Below, one piece after another: positions 31,875 to 42,829 of a DNA stretch of 64,000 bases (its first letter is position 1; each line of letters opens with the position of its first letter). The DNA is taken from NCBI GenBank assembly GCA_001910725.1, contig MJGA01000007.1, positions 1,240,001 through 1,304,000 on the forward strand. The letters are read 5' to 3'. A model generated the notes under the pieces. The model was not told the origin of the DNA, did not search any database, and saw only the letters and a program-made list of their open reading frames with translations. The position numbers were made by a program, and so were the translations under genes. Source of the DNA: Phanerodontia chrysosporium (lineage: Eukaryota > Basidiomycota > Agaricomycetes > Polyporales > Phanerochaetaceae).

Positions 31875-32880
31875 TCCAAGTGTGTGGGCTGCCTAATATC
31901 TCATCAATGGTGAGCACACACATATTATGGACAGCAGCTATGAGAAAGGAAATGCAATCAGAAGTGTCCGACAGAAAACAGTGCAAGGCTTGCATTGCTT
32001 TCATGTATACTCACTATCCTTACCCAACACATACACTCTGTTCATCTCCAGCCAGTCATGCACTTTTTTGAAGGGCAGTAGGCAGAGCTCTCATGATTGA
32101 CTAAACATATACACTGATAGATTCTTGTTCACTGCCATTACTCTTTCTTTAAGCTCTTGTTTATTGACCTGATAATACAATGACTGCTATGCTGTATCGA
32201 AAGCTTTCAGTTTAACTTCTCAGATATTGAACTCAGGAACATAGACCTGGAGTGCCTCGAGAGTGTCAAAGGTGTAGTCTGGAATCCAGAACTACTAAGT
32301 AATAGGTGATCATATGGGCGCTGGCTTGTGTAGCCTGAAACAGCAGCTATATGTGTACATTGATCGTCCTGGGTATATTCATATCTCCCTCTGTCCATGT
32401 TCAGAAGGGAGATATGATTCGCCATTACATTCTACTTCTCCTTAAACAGCCGCAAATGGTGAGGGATATCGTTGCCCTTTAAGTGTGGTACTTTCCTCAT
32501 GGGGTGGAAATTTGTCCACAGAGAAAACATTGACTGATTAGGATGGGAAATAAAATTGTATATGGTAGTGTATAGTTGTCTATAAAGTATGCAGGGTATT
32601 TAAAGTCAGGGAACATGTATGTCTATAAGAAACAGGGCAGTTCCCGATGCAGACATTAGGGACAGGTGTCCCATTTCATTCTCTGCTGCTCTAATATTCC
32701 CTGGTGCAAGTAGCAATTCCAAAAAATGCTGTAGAGCCTCCCACTCCAGAATGTGGAGAGCAAATTTCTAAAGATCACAAAATTTAGCACCAATGAGAAA
32801 TTTATTAATGGCCTAAATCATGAATTAGTATAAGAGTGCAATACATTTGTGAGAAATTACATTGCACAACAAGACTGCTC
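31875..32880. other. No gene recognised
   Basis: AT-rich sequence with short broken frames. A minus-strand piece near 32480-32200 (YEYTQDDQCTHIAAVSGYTS) looks protein-coding but was not identified. Probably decayed transposon sequence. Confidence 0.4.
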
Positions 32881-33021
32881 GTTCAATCATGAGAAATATT
32901 GAGCACCATCGAGTTTCAATATTTCTCAATAACTGAAGAACATAAACATCAAGTGACTTCTGGATATGTACGAAGTGCTAGCACTGTAAAGCAGATGTAT
33001 GAATCTGAAATTTTGAACTAT

Positions 33022-33314
33022 TTAGGGTGGCTTCGACTATGTGGAGACTTTTGCCCCTCGCACTCCCTATTGACCCTCTACATGGATAACAACTCTGCTA
33101 TTGCAGAGGCCAAGAATCCTGAGCACTTTGGGCGATTGAAGCACATGCAGCTGCGCCTGTACTGGCTGCGCGATGTGATAGAGGATGGCCAAATCTCTCT
33201 GGAGTATGTCCAGACTGACCAAGGCTCTGTCTGTAGCATCTGATGGGCTTGCAGCAGAATGTGCTCGATGTGAGAAGAGTCCTGTGCAAAGACATGCTGC
33301 ATGAGGGGGGATAG
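33022..33314 (+). pseudogene. Copia RNase H C-terminal fragment
   Basis: Plus-strand frame encoding LTLYMDNNSAIAEAKNPEHF, KHMQLRLYWLRDVIEDGQIS and LEYVQTDQ, the end of Copia RNase H, then a broken tail with a purine-rich GAGGGGGGATA before the LTR at 33315. Only the last part of pol is kept. Confidence 0.85.
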
Positions 33315-33601
33315 TGTTCACTGTGTCATTTGTGCTTCAACCACTCCTCTGCACTCAACAGCCCTCAGTGGCCCAGTGCATTGACCAGGTGCAGTGGTCC
33401 TCATGGACCACTGACAAAGGAGTTCCTTTGTACTCTTCTCCTTTGTCGCTTTCGCTTTCATTCAGTTGTTCCTAGCTCGCCTTCATCCTCTCTGTAGGAT
33501 CATGTATACACCCTGGATGTATTGTCCTGAGCTCTTCAGTTGCTTACCCACTACTACCAGTGTGATTGAGGGCACTCCTGTAGTCGATTTTACCTCCTAC
33601 A
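33315..33601 (+). mobile_element. Copia LTR, short form (3' LTR)
   Basis: TGTTCACTGTGTC to TCCTACA, 287 bp, directly after the RNase H fragment. Same family as the LTR at 31591, without the internal duplication. Confidence 0.75.
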
Positions 33602-33898
33602 ACCAACAAGACCACCGCACAAAAGACCGTACAACAAGGAGGGCTGCGAAAATAAACAACAACGCCAACAAGTTAAATATGGGCAAGCCAAATGTCGACA
33701 ACATTGAAGAGTCGGACACAGGTGAGCCAAGCAACAACTACAACAATGACAATGTATGCGGTCGCTAGAGGAACCGTCCTATAGATGGGAACGAGGCCAA
33801 AGAGGAGTCGATCAACATGAATGATATTGATCTGGCTAATTATCAGGACCTGCAGAAACAACCTGCAACTAAGGTGAAACTCTGCACTTGTTTCGCGT
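33602..33898. other. Unassigned stretch
   Basis: A short plus-strand frame rich in Asn, Asp and Lys (MGKPNVDNIEESDTGEPSNN) reads to a stop near 33768. Not recognised; it may be a fragment of an element protein. Confidence 0.3.
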
Positions 33899-34148
33899 GC
33901 GAGTGCCCTCAATCACTGGTGGTAGTGAGTGGGCAACTGAGAAGTTCAGGGCACTACCCCCCGTGTTTATATACTATCCTACAGAGAGGATAAAAGCGAA
34001 CTAAGAACAACTGAATAAAAGTCAAAGCGACAAAGGAAGAGAGTACAAAGGAGCTCGTTTGTCTGTGGCCCATGACGGCCACTGCACTGGGCCACTGAGG
34101 GCTGCCGAGTCCAGAAGGGTGGTTGCATCACCAAGGACACAACTAATA
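33899..34148 (-). mobile_element. Truncated Copia LTR
   Basis: Begins inside the LTR (GAGTGCCCTCAATCACTGG) and runs to ACACAACTAATA. Minus orientation. The outer 20-30 bp are missing. Confidence 0.65.
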
Positions 34149-34588
34149 GGTCTTTGATCGTGTGTCTGGCGACTCCACGCTTGTGCACATTTTCGACTAC
34201 TTCTTGCCTTGGCCTACAATAAATATGTCATATGGCTTGTGGCCAATAGTTAATTAGGTTTATCAGAGTGCTTCTCATTGATCCACTTTGAAGGAGGGGG
34301 GAAGTCTCTAGCAACCGTGGTTACCTCAAGATAGTCTAAGGTAAGTAGTATGCTGATGGAGATGTGAGCTACTTACTACAGATCCCTGTAGTCTTTTCTG
34401 TGCTATTCATACATGCTGACTGTAGCTTGCACTCACCAGGCACAGCAAGGCGGACAATCTGGGGTCTTGGTTGAGGTTTGATCCAGGTGCATTGTTGGTG
34501 CAAGATTTTATGTTATGAGAAGGAGTCTTTGAAATGTTACAAACTGGCCTGTGGACCTCAGAGGCATAGTGGTCGGTAGAGCGAGATT
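34149..34588. other. No gene recognised
   Basis: Sequence between two Copia LTRs without coding potential or a clear repeat match inside the window. Confidence 0.4.
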
Positions 34589-34927
34589 TGTTAGTTGTGT
34601 CATTTGTGATGCAACCACTCCTCTGCCCTCAGTGGCACTCAGTGGCCCAGTGCAGTGGCCAGGTGCATTGACCATGTGCAGTGGCCCTCATGGGCCACTG
34701 CTTTGTACTTCTTTCTTTGTCTCTTTTTGCTTTCGTTCCTTTGTCCTTAGTTAAGACTCCGACTTGAAGGATGGTATATAAATCCTGGGGGTAGTGCCTG
34801 AGCCCTTCAGTTGCTCACCCACTACCACCAGGTCAGTAGTTCTCCCTTCGCTCCAATACACTGAGTTGCTCACCCACTACCACCAGTGTGATTCAGGGCA
34901 CTCCTGTAGTTGAGTTTAGCTCCTACA
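34589..34927 (+). mobile_element. Copia solo LTR, long form
   Basis: TGTTAGTTGTG to CTCCTACA, 339 bp, plus orientation. Carries the internal duplication of the GTTGCTCACCCACTACCACC block. No Copia coding sequence adjoins it; it abuts the truncated end of repeat copy B. Confidence 0.75.
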
Positions 34928-34932
34928 TCGAA

Positions 34933-36789
34933 TAAGTTTGGCACTATATCAGGCATTCTTTTCCATATATGTACACCATCCAGAAGCCACTGATAGAGTT
35001 GAGGATGCTACTTAATCTATTTCGATTTTAGAAGTAGAAATCGAGCCATCGCGCCGTGTTGCCTTTCTGGGCAGGTACGAGCAAAATGTATCCCAATGGG
35101 ATACACAGTCGCGGATTATTTGCGCGTTTTATCGGGATTTATAGCGCACCCCTGAGTGTACTAAGACACAGATACTCCAGAAAAGACCCCAACTAATGGT
35201 AGTGCTTAGTCATATCGTTTCACATATGTAAAGACACATTGGTGGTGTCCTAGGTGTTTTTACGTACGTGAAACGATTTTACATACCAGCGCTCAGGTGG
35301 TTTTTCAGCTGAAACATTATTTTCTAGCTCAATCTTCACCACCTGCTCTATTTTCGCTTTTCCCCACCCTGGAAGCTCATCCAAGGTGCACAGCATGCAT
35401 CCAGTGTATACAAATGCTCTACATAGTGTATATATACATGTTTGAGCCCTGTGGGGGCTCTGTACCATGAAGGGACATCAAGTTAGGCCTGAAAATGAAT
35501 ATATTTCGTTATTTTCCTCTATTTTCAAGAATTGGGCCCTTTGGACCCACAGCGCACTTCGTCCATGTGGCCTGGAAAGCCACGTGGGCAGCTCCACATG
35601 CCTGTCGGCCGAAGGCCAAGGCTAGCACACACAACACTGATGACTCAGTAGGTATTCTGGCTTAAAGTAGAGCTATTACTGTAAGCTCTTTGGGGCGTGG
35701 TATATAGCCCTATAAATCGATGGAAAATGCGCATATAATCGTCATCGTATATATATAGTGCCATGCACTCGCCGTTAACCCCTGTAAACTAATCGCGCTT
35801 CCCAATATGGCAATCTTCACTTTGATCTGCTTCTAAAGGTAATATCTCTATACCTTCATCATTCCACATGATATATTGCTACATATATTCTAGTGGACTT
35901 CACCATGTTGTGGCTACAGACATATATGTACACATACATGTCATGTATGTCAGGTAAGGCCCACAGTGAATATTCTTTGATAAGTTGATGTTATATTTGT
36001 AGCTCTCTTTACAATGCATGACAATTGCTCAATATATTCATGTATACTCACACAGTATGTGTGCTGTATATCAAGTATTCCCTCAGGTCAAACATATTCT
36101 CTATATAGTAGAACAGGCTAATTCGCAGAAAAATACCATAAATAATCATATTTACAGAGAATACTAGCTTTACATTATATGTACAGCTCTATACATGCTT
36201 CATAAACTGCAAATAGATGTATACATAATATACATGTGTGTGTATTTGACCTAGAACACCTAGAGCAAGATGATCACTGCAGTTCACCTAAGTGAGCACT
36301 TAATATAGGTACATCTGCTACTTTGATCCCTTGCCATCCACCTCAATACACCTAAGAACCCTCAGTATATATACATATTCTGAACCCCCTCATCAAGCTC
36401 TATCCATTGGTATACTATACATGCTATTGTGGCTACATTTGAGATTGGACCTTTGTAAAGCCTGATGTAAGTGCTCAACATTGAGCACGCTGATGAACAG
36501 TGAACTCAAGGCATAGCATGTTTTCATAGATACCGATAGGTAGCCCAAGATATATAGTCATGCTATATACAAGAGCATGTTCTGAAGCACAGTATAAAAG
36601 GTTATATAAATCAAGAAAGATTTACTTCAAAGTTTGTAATGAACCCTAACCTTAGATTGATGGCCAAATCTAATGGGACTACAACAAAAGTTCCCACACC
36701 TTCGGCCAAAGTTTGTAACGGTGTATAAAAGCTTCAAAATGTCCAGTCGCCAAAAGAATGATTCTTCATTGACATTTAGAAATTGTAAC
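34933..36789 (-). repeat. Dispersed 2.3 kb repeat, copy B (inverted, truncated)
   Basis: Reverse complement of copies A and C. It covers the start (36789) through the hairpin to the CCAAACTT motif, then stops; about 490 bp of the A/C unit are missing. It shares many variants with C against A (for example the GTTAACGGCGAGTGCATGG and TGAGCGCTGGTATG forms), so B and C are the closest pair. Confidence 0.85.
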
Positions 36790-36952
36790 AGGTAAGCCTT
36801 TGTTTGTATAGTAATAACATCACTAATATTATCTTGGTCAATATGGACAGTTAAACAAACCGTTTGTCACTGCATGACTCACTCTGCTGCATTACTTCAT
36901 TGATCTTCCTATTTGTGCTCCCTCATGTAGCATTGAGCTCTTGCTCCACAAC
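36790..36952 (+). repeat. G3-family LTR fragment
   Basis: Carries ACAGGTAAGCC, CTTGGTCAATATGGACAG and the terminal CATTGAGCTCTTGCTCC of the G3-type LTR, heavily mutated. Only the U5 part is present, joined directly to repeat B. Confidence 0.6.
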
Positions 36953-36959
36953 CCGCATC

Positions 36960-38660
36960 GCAAAGCTGAAGTAGTGAAGTAGTACTGGCAATACTTAAAC
37001 AGTAATTCTATTGATCTAGCATGAAAGCAGACATTCAGAGCCATGTGGAATTATACCATCAATGCCAAGTACAGAGTGTAAAAAAGGCAGAAGTATCTAT
37101 TATTGTATATTACCATTCACTCTATTTTTCAAGATATACATGTATGTAATGTTTATGCCTCAAATTCAGAGCTACAAATGCATAGCAGTAGCAAGAGATG
37201 ACCTATCAGAAGCAGTGAAGGACAAGCTATAAGACTGTCACAGTTTTTCGTCTCAACTCTTAGAGTTAGGGGCAACAGGTGACAGAAGCGATTACTACGA
37301 ACTGTGACATGCAGAAGTGCTGAAGTGACAGCCCTAGGCTCGGGTTTGTTATGTAATACAGTGATCACGTGATGTGCACACGTGTGGTATTCCAGGGTCA
37401 CATGGTCGAAGGTCTGGAAGCAGACAAGGGTCTGGAAGCACTGAGACACTCTGAAATGGACTAGAAAGTCCTGGAGGTCTCTGGACAAGTCTGGACAGTG
37501 CTGGAACATTCTGGAGGTTTCTAGGACATTGTAAGAATATTTAGAAATGTGTAGGAGAATGTAGAAATGCCCGTAGGATACTAGCCAATAGCGTAGTAGG
37601 TATTAGATAGTTAGAACCCTGAACACCAGTCCCTGGGGACCTGGTGCACATGTATATAAACTCTGAGGGCTGGGGGTGGCTCCCCAGCTTCAATCTCATC
37701 ACATATCACCTCTCTAATCTCTATACCTCATTTTCAAGCTTGGCTACACCCTTTGTGATCCAAGTAAACCTTTGCCAGTGAGTATTGCTGGTTGGTTTGG
37801 TGTATAGGTGCTAGGGCAGCGCATTTTTGTGATAAAGACAGCCCAACTCTAAGTCTATGGTCAAGTTCCTATGGAAGCAAGTATTTTGCAGATACAGTGT
37901 AGTAGGACAGCTAATCATGGACAACAGATCATAAGTTGAGAAGGCATTTACAGAGCTCATGGATAGATTTGGAATATCCCAGATGAAAATTTCAGCTTAC
38001 AACTCCAAGGTAAACAGAGTAGTAAAGCGAGGGCACTTTATTATCAGGAAATATATTCTCAAAGCCTGTGATGGTAAAGTACACCAGTGACCAGCACATA
38101 TATCATATGCTTTTTTTTTGCAAACAGAGTTACTGTTAGGCATCAAACAGAATTCTTGCCCCACTATTTGCTTTACAGTGTACATCCAGTACTATCTTTT
38201 GATCTCACAGAAGCAACCATTATAGTAAACGGATTCAAGTGGAGAATGATCTCAGAAGACCTGTTAGTGTTATGAATAAGGCAGCTTCAAGAGTGATCTG
38301 AAGACTTTGCAAACACAGCAGCAGTTCTAAAGAAACATTGCTTTCAAGCCAAAGAGCCGTTTGAAAGGAGGTATAAGACACAGTTAGTTAAGAATTCTTA
38401 CCCACTTGGAATGCTAGTATTGATAAGAAACAAGGCTAAGAAGAATTCGAAGGAAAAGTACCATGATAGATACCAAGGACTCTATGAGGTATTTAAATGA
38501 ACAAGGAATGGTGCCTACATTCTGCAAGGACTGGATGGTATTATTTGGCAACAAGCAATGGCAGCATTCAGAATACTACTCTATATATCCAGATTAGATG
38601 AATCCCTGCCTAAGCTTGCAAAAGACTTGAGAGATCAAGACTTAAATACGAACTCCTAGT
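36960..38660 (+). pseudogene. Gypsy integrase relic (lineage G4), split by a solo LTR
   Basis: Degenerate plus-strand frames of a Gypsy integrase distinct from G1-G3. Left part: ADIQSHVELYHQCQVQSVKK, then a decayed start of the core (CIAVARDDLSEAV). After the LTR the core resumes with IMDNRS (second Asp), FTELMDRFGISQMKISAYNS and VKRGHFIIRKYILKACDGKV. The tail includes HQTEFLPHYLLYSVHPVLSF, IRNKAKKNSKEKYHDRYQGL and AAFRILLYISRLDESLPKLA. Many stops and shifts are present. The solo LTR at 37236-37834 lies between the two halves. Confidence 0.8.
37236..37834 (+). mobile_element. Solo LTR of the G1 family with target duplication
   Basis: 599 bp from TGTCACAG to TTGTGATA, flanked by a perfect 5-bp duplication AAGAC (37231-37235 and 37835-37839). 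No internal sequence, so it is the product of LTR-LTR recombination. Diverged from the young G1 LTR mostly by C-to-T and G-to-A changes. Confidence 0.93.
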
Positions 38661-39430
38661 TCTCAGGAAGTTCAGCAAACTATAGCACAGACTTAGAAGA
38701 AGATCAAGACTCAGAGTTAGCATAATTAGCATATAAGGAGCCAAAATCATCCTTATATTCATTCAGTTCGTAAGTGTGTTGAACTGAGGACAGTTCATTT
38801 TTCAAGCAACCCCTAAATATCATGCGCCAGCCCTGTTTGCCACAAAATTGTCATGGCTTAAGTTCCCAATTAGGTAGTTAGCTTATATAATCTCATAGCT
38901 CACCATTTTTGTAGCTTCATCTTGGATTGTCTTTAATGAACTAACACCAGTCTCGGGTGTGATTGCCCTCTGTAGCCTTGTTTTCATGTTATAGATCACA
39001 TTCTCGATCTTGCAGGGCAGCTCAGCCCTTGACAAGGATAGGGAAGAATTGAGCCTTATTCAGGCATAGCAGAATAAACATAATGAAGCGGAGCTTAGTA
39101 TAGAAGAATGTATAAAGACATGGAAATGTACAGTAAAGTGTGGGAGTTCAAAGCAAGGGCATGAGAAGACAGAGACCCAAAAGGTAAGGTATGAAAAGAT
39201 GCAGCCATGTTAGGAACATTGTGGAAAAGATAGGCTATATTTAGGCGATGTGGGAAAGTAACTATCTATTTAGACCTTGAAAAGTGCCAAGCATCTCTGA
39301 AACTAGGGAAGAAACATGCAGAAGATCAGAGGAAAGTATGAAAAGTGATGGAATCTACTAAAAGAAAATTTAGAAAAAAGGTGGCAAGTGGAAAAGAAAA
39401 TAAAAAGGAGTTGCAGGAAGGAAGTAGAGT
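38661..39430. other. No gene recognised
   Basis: Follows the G4 integrase. Purine-rich towards the right end. Possibly the G4 3' untranslated region and LTR, but no second LTR copy was found to confirm this. Confidence 0.35.
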
Positions 39431-40031
39431 TATTACAAAAATGTGCTGCCCTAGCGCCTATACACCAAACCAATCAGCAATACTCACTGGCAAAGGTTTA
39501 CTTGGACCACAAAGGGTGTAGCCAAGCTTGAAGATAAGGTATAGAGGCTAGAGAGGTGAGACACGATGAGATTGAAGCTGGAGAGCCACTCCCAGCCCTC
39601 AGGGTTTATATATACATGTGCACCAGGTCCCCAGGGACTGGTGTTCAGGGTCCTAACTATCTAATACTTACTACGCTATTGGCTAGTACCCTACAGACAT
39701 TTTTATATTTTTCTACACATTTCCAAATGTTCCTACAATGTCCCAAAACCTTCTGGGACATTCTAGCACTGTTCTGACCTGTCCAAAGATCTTTAGGACT
39801 TTCTAGTCCATTGCGGAGTATCTTGGCACTTCCAGGCTCATGTCTACTTTTAGACCTTTCACCATGTGACCCTGGAATACCACACATGTGTACATCACAT
39901 GACCACTGTATCACATGACCAGTCCAAGCCTAGAGCTGTTACTTCAGTGCTTCTACATATCACAACTTGGAGTAATCACTTCTATCACCTGCTACCCCTA
40001 ACTCTAAGAGTTGAAACAGAAAACTGTGACA
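39431..40031 (-). mobile_element. Old solo LTR of the G1 family, minus orientation
   Basis: Reverse complement of the G1 LTR from TGTCACAG (40031) to TTGTAATA (39431), with its TATATA box and R region recognisable. Strongly mutated, and no matching target duplication was found. Confidence 0.85.
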
Positions 40032-40792
40032 CTCTATAGGAGTATAAAAGACCTCTCTCTTCTTCTCTCTCAATAGATCACTAGTTGAAAGCAGCCAGCT
40101 ATTTTCTCACCTCAACCACCACTATCTCTTGATATAGACTGTGTATTATCAGCTTAAGTGTGATTCAGTTCTAGTAAAGAATAGTTAGTCCACCAGTGCA
40201 CTTAGGCATTGTCACAGATGTGATGGCATAGCCCTATTTTTCGCTTATTTTTGGCTATTTTTCTTGATTAATCCAATGAGCAAGCAGCCCTCACATCGTC
40301 TGGAGTTCCAGATGCCCACAGTTAAGTGTCTGGTTACCCAGCACCAACATCCTAATAGCACATTACCCTCAAACACCAGTGCCCCTGCTGCATACCTCTG
40401 ACATTGCTCAAATCACTAACTTGTCTATAATTGGTTTTCCAGATCGCCGAGGAGACACTGTCATCTCTGGTGACTCTCCTTGCCGAAATATTCTGATCTG
40501 TCATTCTGCTGACACAGCCTCGGCCCACTGCAGTCTTGAACACAGCTAGCTGACATGACCTCATAACATAGTCCAACATAGCCTCACAGTGCAGCTGCGC
40601 ATTGCAGCCTCGTTGATTATGCCTTGCATTGCCCATCAGCTTATATAATTGTACAGCCTGCCCTAGAGTACTGGTGTATATAAGAGTAACTCTCCTCACT
40701 TCTGTTTGTAATCTCAATCTCTTAGTTAATATGGACAGGTAAGTCCTTACTTGTAACAGTGAAATAGTTTGCTAATGCAACTTGGTCAATAC

Positions 40793-41345
40793 AATGTCGC
40801 TGCCAGGGACGGTTGGTGTGTTGTTTGGTCAGCAAGAACAACCATTTGCTGAATTTCCTGGACCAGATGTTGGGTCAAGAATTTCCAGCGGTTCGTATTA
40901 AAGATGTGTAGTTTGTTGTATAGATGTATGCAAGGGTAAGAGCAATGAATGTGGAATAGACACAGCTATAGTCTTGGCTGCTAGACCTAAGCTATGGTTA
41001 CACTTAGCCTAATGTTCAGTAGGTAGCCTGCTTGCACGTAAGCAGGTGCTTCACTTCAGTATAGTGAAGGCTTGACGACGTCGAACCATTGTTATTTAAC
41101 TTTACGTTATGGATGAAGCTCAAGTAAACCTAAGTAATCACAAATGTAAGTGGCAACCATTGACAACTGAAACATACCGTACTGAACTGTTTGCTCATTA
41201 AACTATGCCCCCTTTCACTAGCGTTGTAGTGAACTGATGGGGCGTACTTTGTAGCTAAGCCAGTTGCTTGAGCTACACTATTGTGAGTAAAGCAATAGCC
41301 TGACTGTGGCTCGAAAGTTGCTTGCCATTTGGGGTGCTACTCATA

Positions 41346-41422
<77 letters not shown>

Positions 41423-41916
41423 ATTTGAAATTGAAGAGAGTGGGAATAAAGAAGCTAAGAAAGGAAGTAGATATTTGTCACTGAGACGAAACCAGAATAA
41501 ACTAGGTTATTCTGTTTGCTTTTGCCTGTCTCTGACATATTCTGGCCAGTTCCTGCTGCTAAGCCAAGCATATGCCAAGGGATCTGGAATATTCTTCCCA
41601 TTTCCACAAATTTCTGCTTTGTTCTGACTGCTGGAGGTAAAGGAATGGCCTGTTTCTGGAACGTTCCTCATAATTCTAAAGGTTATGAAGGATTCTAAAA
41701 GGCTTGATACAAATACAAGTTGATGGCATCGTTTGCTATCCCTTATATACACCTTATATGTACATATTTACTGCTGGATGCTGTTATTTGTTGCCCTTTG
41801 CGCCTATTTGTTGCAGCAAATAGGGTGCAAATATGCCTGGTATTGCAGATAAGTAGCTATGGACTGTGGCTTACCCCTTCAACGTTCTGCATGACCTAGT
41901 GCCAAATACTTTTGGC
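40793..41916. mobile_element. Unknown insertion inside a G3-family LTR
   Basis: About 1.1 kb lying between ACTTGGTCAATAC (40780-40792) and ACTTGTCAAC (41917-41926), which look like a duplicated target. It contains a TA/GA microsatellite and no convincing protein. Element class unknown. Confidence 0.5.
41348..41420. repeat. Compound (TA)n(GA)n microsatellite
   Basis: About 22 TA units followed directly by about 14 GA units, uninterrupted. Confidence 0.97.
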
Positions 41917-42124
41917 ACTTGTCAACGGACAGCTGCACAAGTTTGTCTGCCACTGTATGATTTGCTCTGCTGCACTCTGTTGTTGACATTCCTGTCTGTC
42001 CTCCTTCGTGTAGCATTAAGTCCTCTTTCCACCACAGTCGCTAGGTGACTTGCTCCACCATGCCTTGTCGACGTCCTCCCCACTTGTCCTTCCTTGTGCA
42101 GTGTTGAGCCCTAGCCCCACGACA

Positions 42125-42829
42125 GCCATTATGGTGGTAGTCTATTACTAATTCTAGTTTACGTCTATAGTATTATGGTTTATGTCAGTTCTTTAGTTTT
42201 AGCGAGGCGTCTGATAGTTGAACTCTTTGGTATTGAAGGTTTAGTTATATGTCCATGGTGAACATGTAAGTTATAGCAAGCAGGCTATACTTACTTAGTT
42301 GCTACTTAGTCCACAGTCATAAATAAAGATAAGTAAGCAAGGCTTACTTTACTCACTCTTAGATTACTAAAGTCTTACTTATAAGTGCTTACTAGTACTT
42401 AAGTCTTATTACTCTACTTCCTTTCAGAAGACTATCTCTTCTAACTCTACACACTATCCTATACTTTGTATACCTACTATACTAGTAATATATACCTTCT
42501 TTCACAAGAATGACTAAGGCAGTAGTCGACAAACAGTTTGGTCCACCTCACTCAGTTATCTTAGGTAAACTCTTTGCCCAAGCTATAAAGCATGATATCA
42601 CTGACTCGGCATAAAGTGTATAATGTGCATTACACTCAAAATTTAGCAGCATCTTTTTGGTGACCACTATATAATGTGAAATAAATATAATATTGAATAC
42701 AAGTGATCACTTCACTTTGCTCCATGTTTGAGGTATAAAGAAGAGTGTAAATTACATGAGCAGTTCTGAGTAAGTTACAATTATTGTCATGTTACTGTTT
42801 ATCTGTGGAAGGAGTAGCTTTACATGAGA
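42125..42829. other. No gene recognised
   Basis: AT-rich. Should include the 3' end of the Helitron, but no unambiguous hairpin plus CTRR terminus was identified. Confidence 0.35.

Larger units (their letters stand above)
40210..42124 (+). mobile_element. G3-family LTR interrupted by a 1.1 kb insertion
   Basis: Starts TGTCACAGATGTGATGGCAT, follows the G3 LTR through the TATATAAGAG region and the first CTTGGTCAATAC, then is interrupted at about 40793. It resumes at about 41917 with CGGACAGCTGCACAAG and ends CCACGACA at 42124. Flanks GGCAT and GCCAT match in four of five bases and may be a decayed target duplication. Confidence 0.75.

Noticed and set aside
31880..32425. Possible small genes between Copia pieces
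   Set aside because: Short frames with stops in old AT-rich sequence; no start, intron or domain support.
40541..42124. tRNA or rRNA genes among the short GC-richer blocks of the repeat island
   Set aside because: No cloverleaf with TTCGA-type arm or rRNA signature could be found; the blocks are LTR parts.
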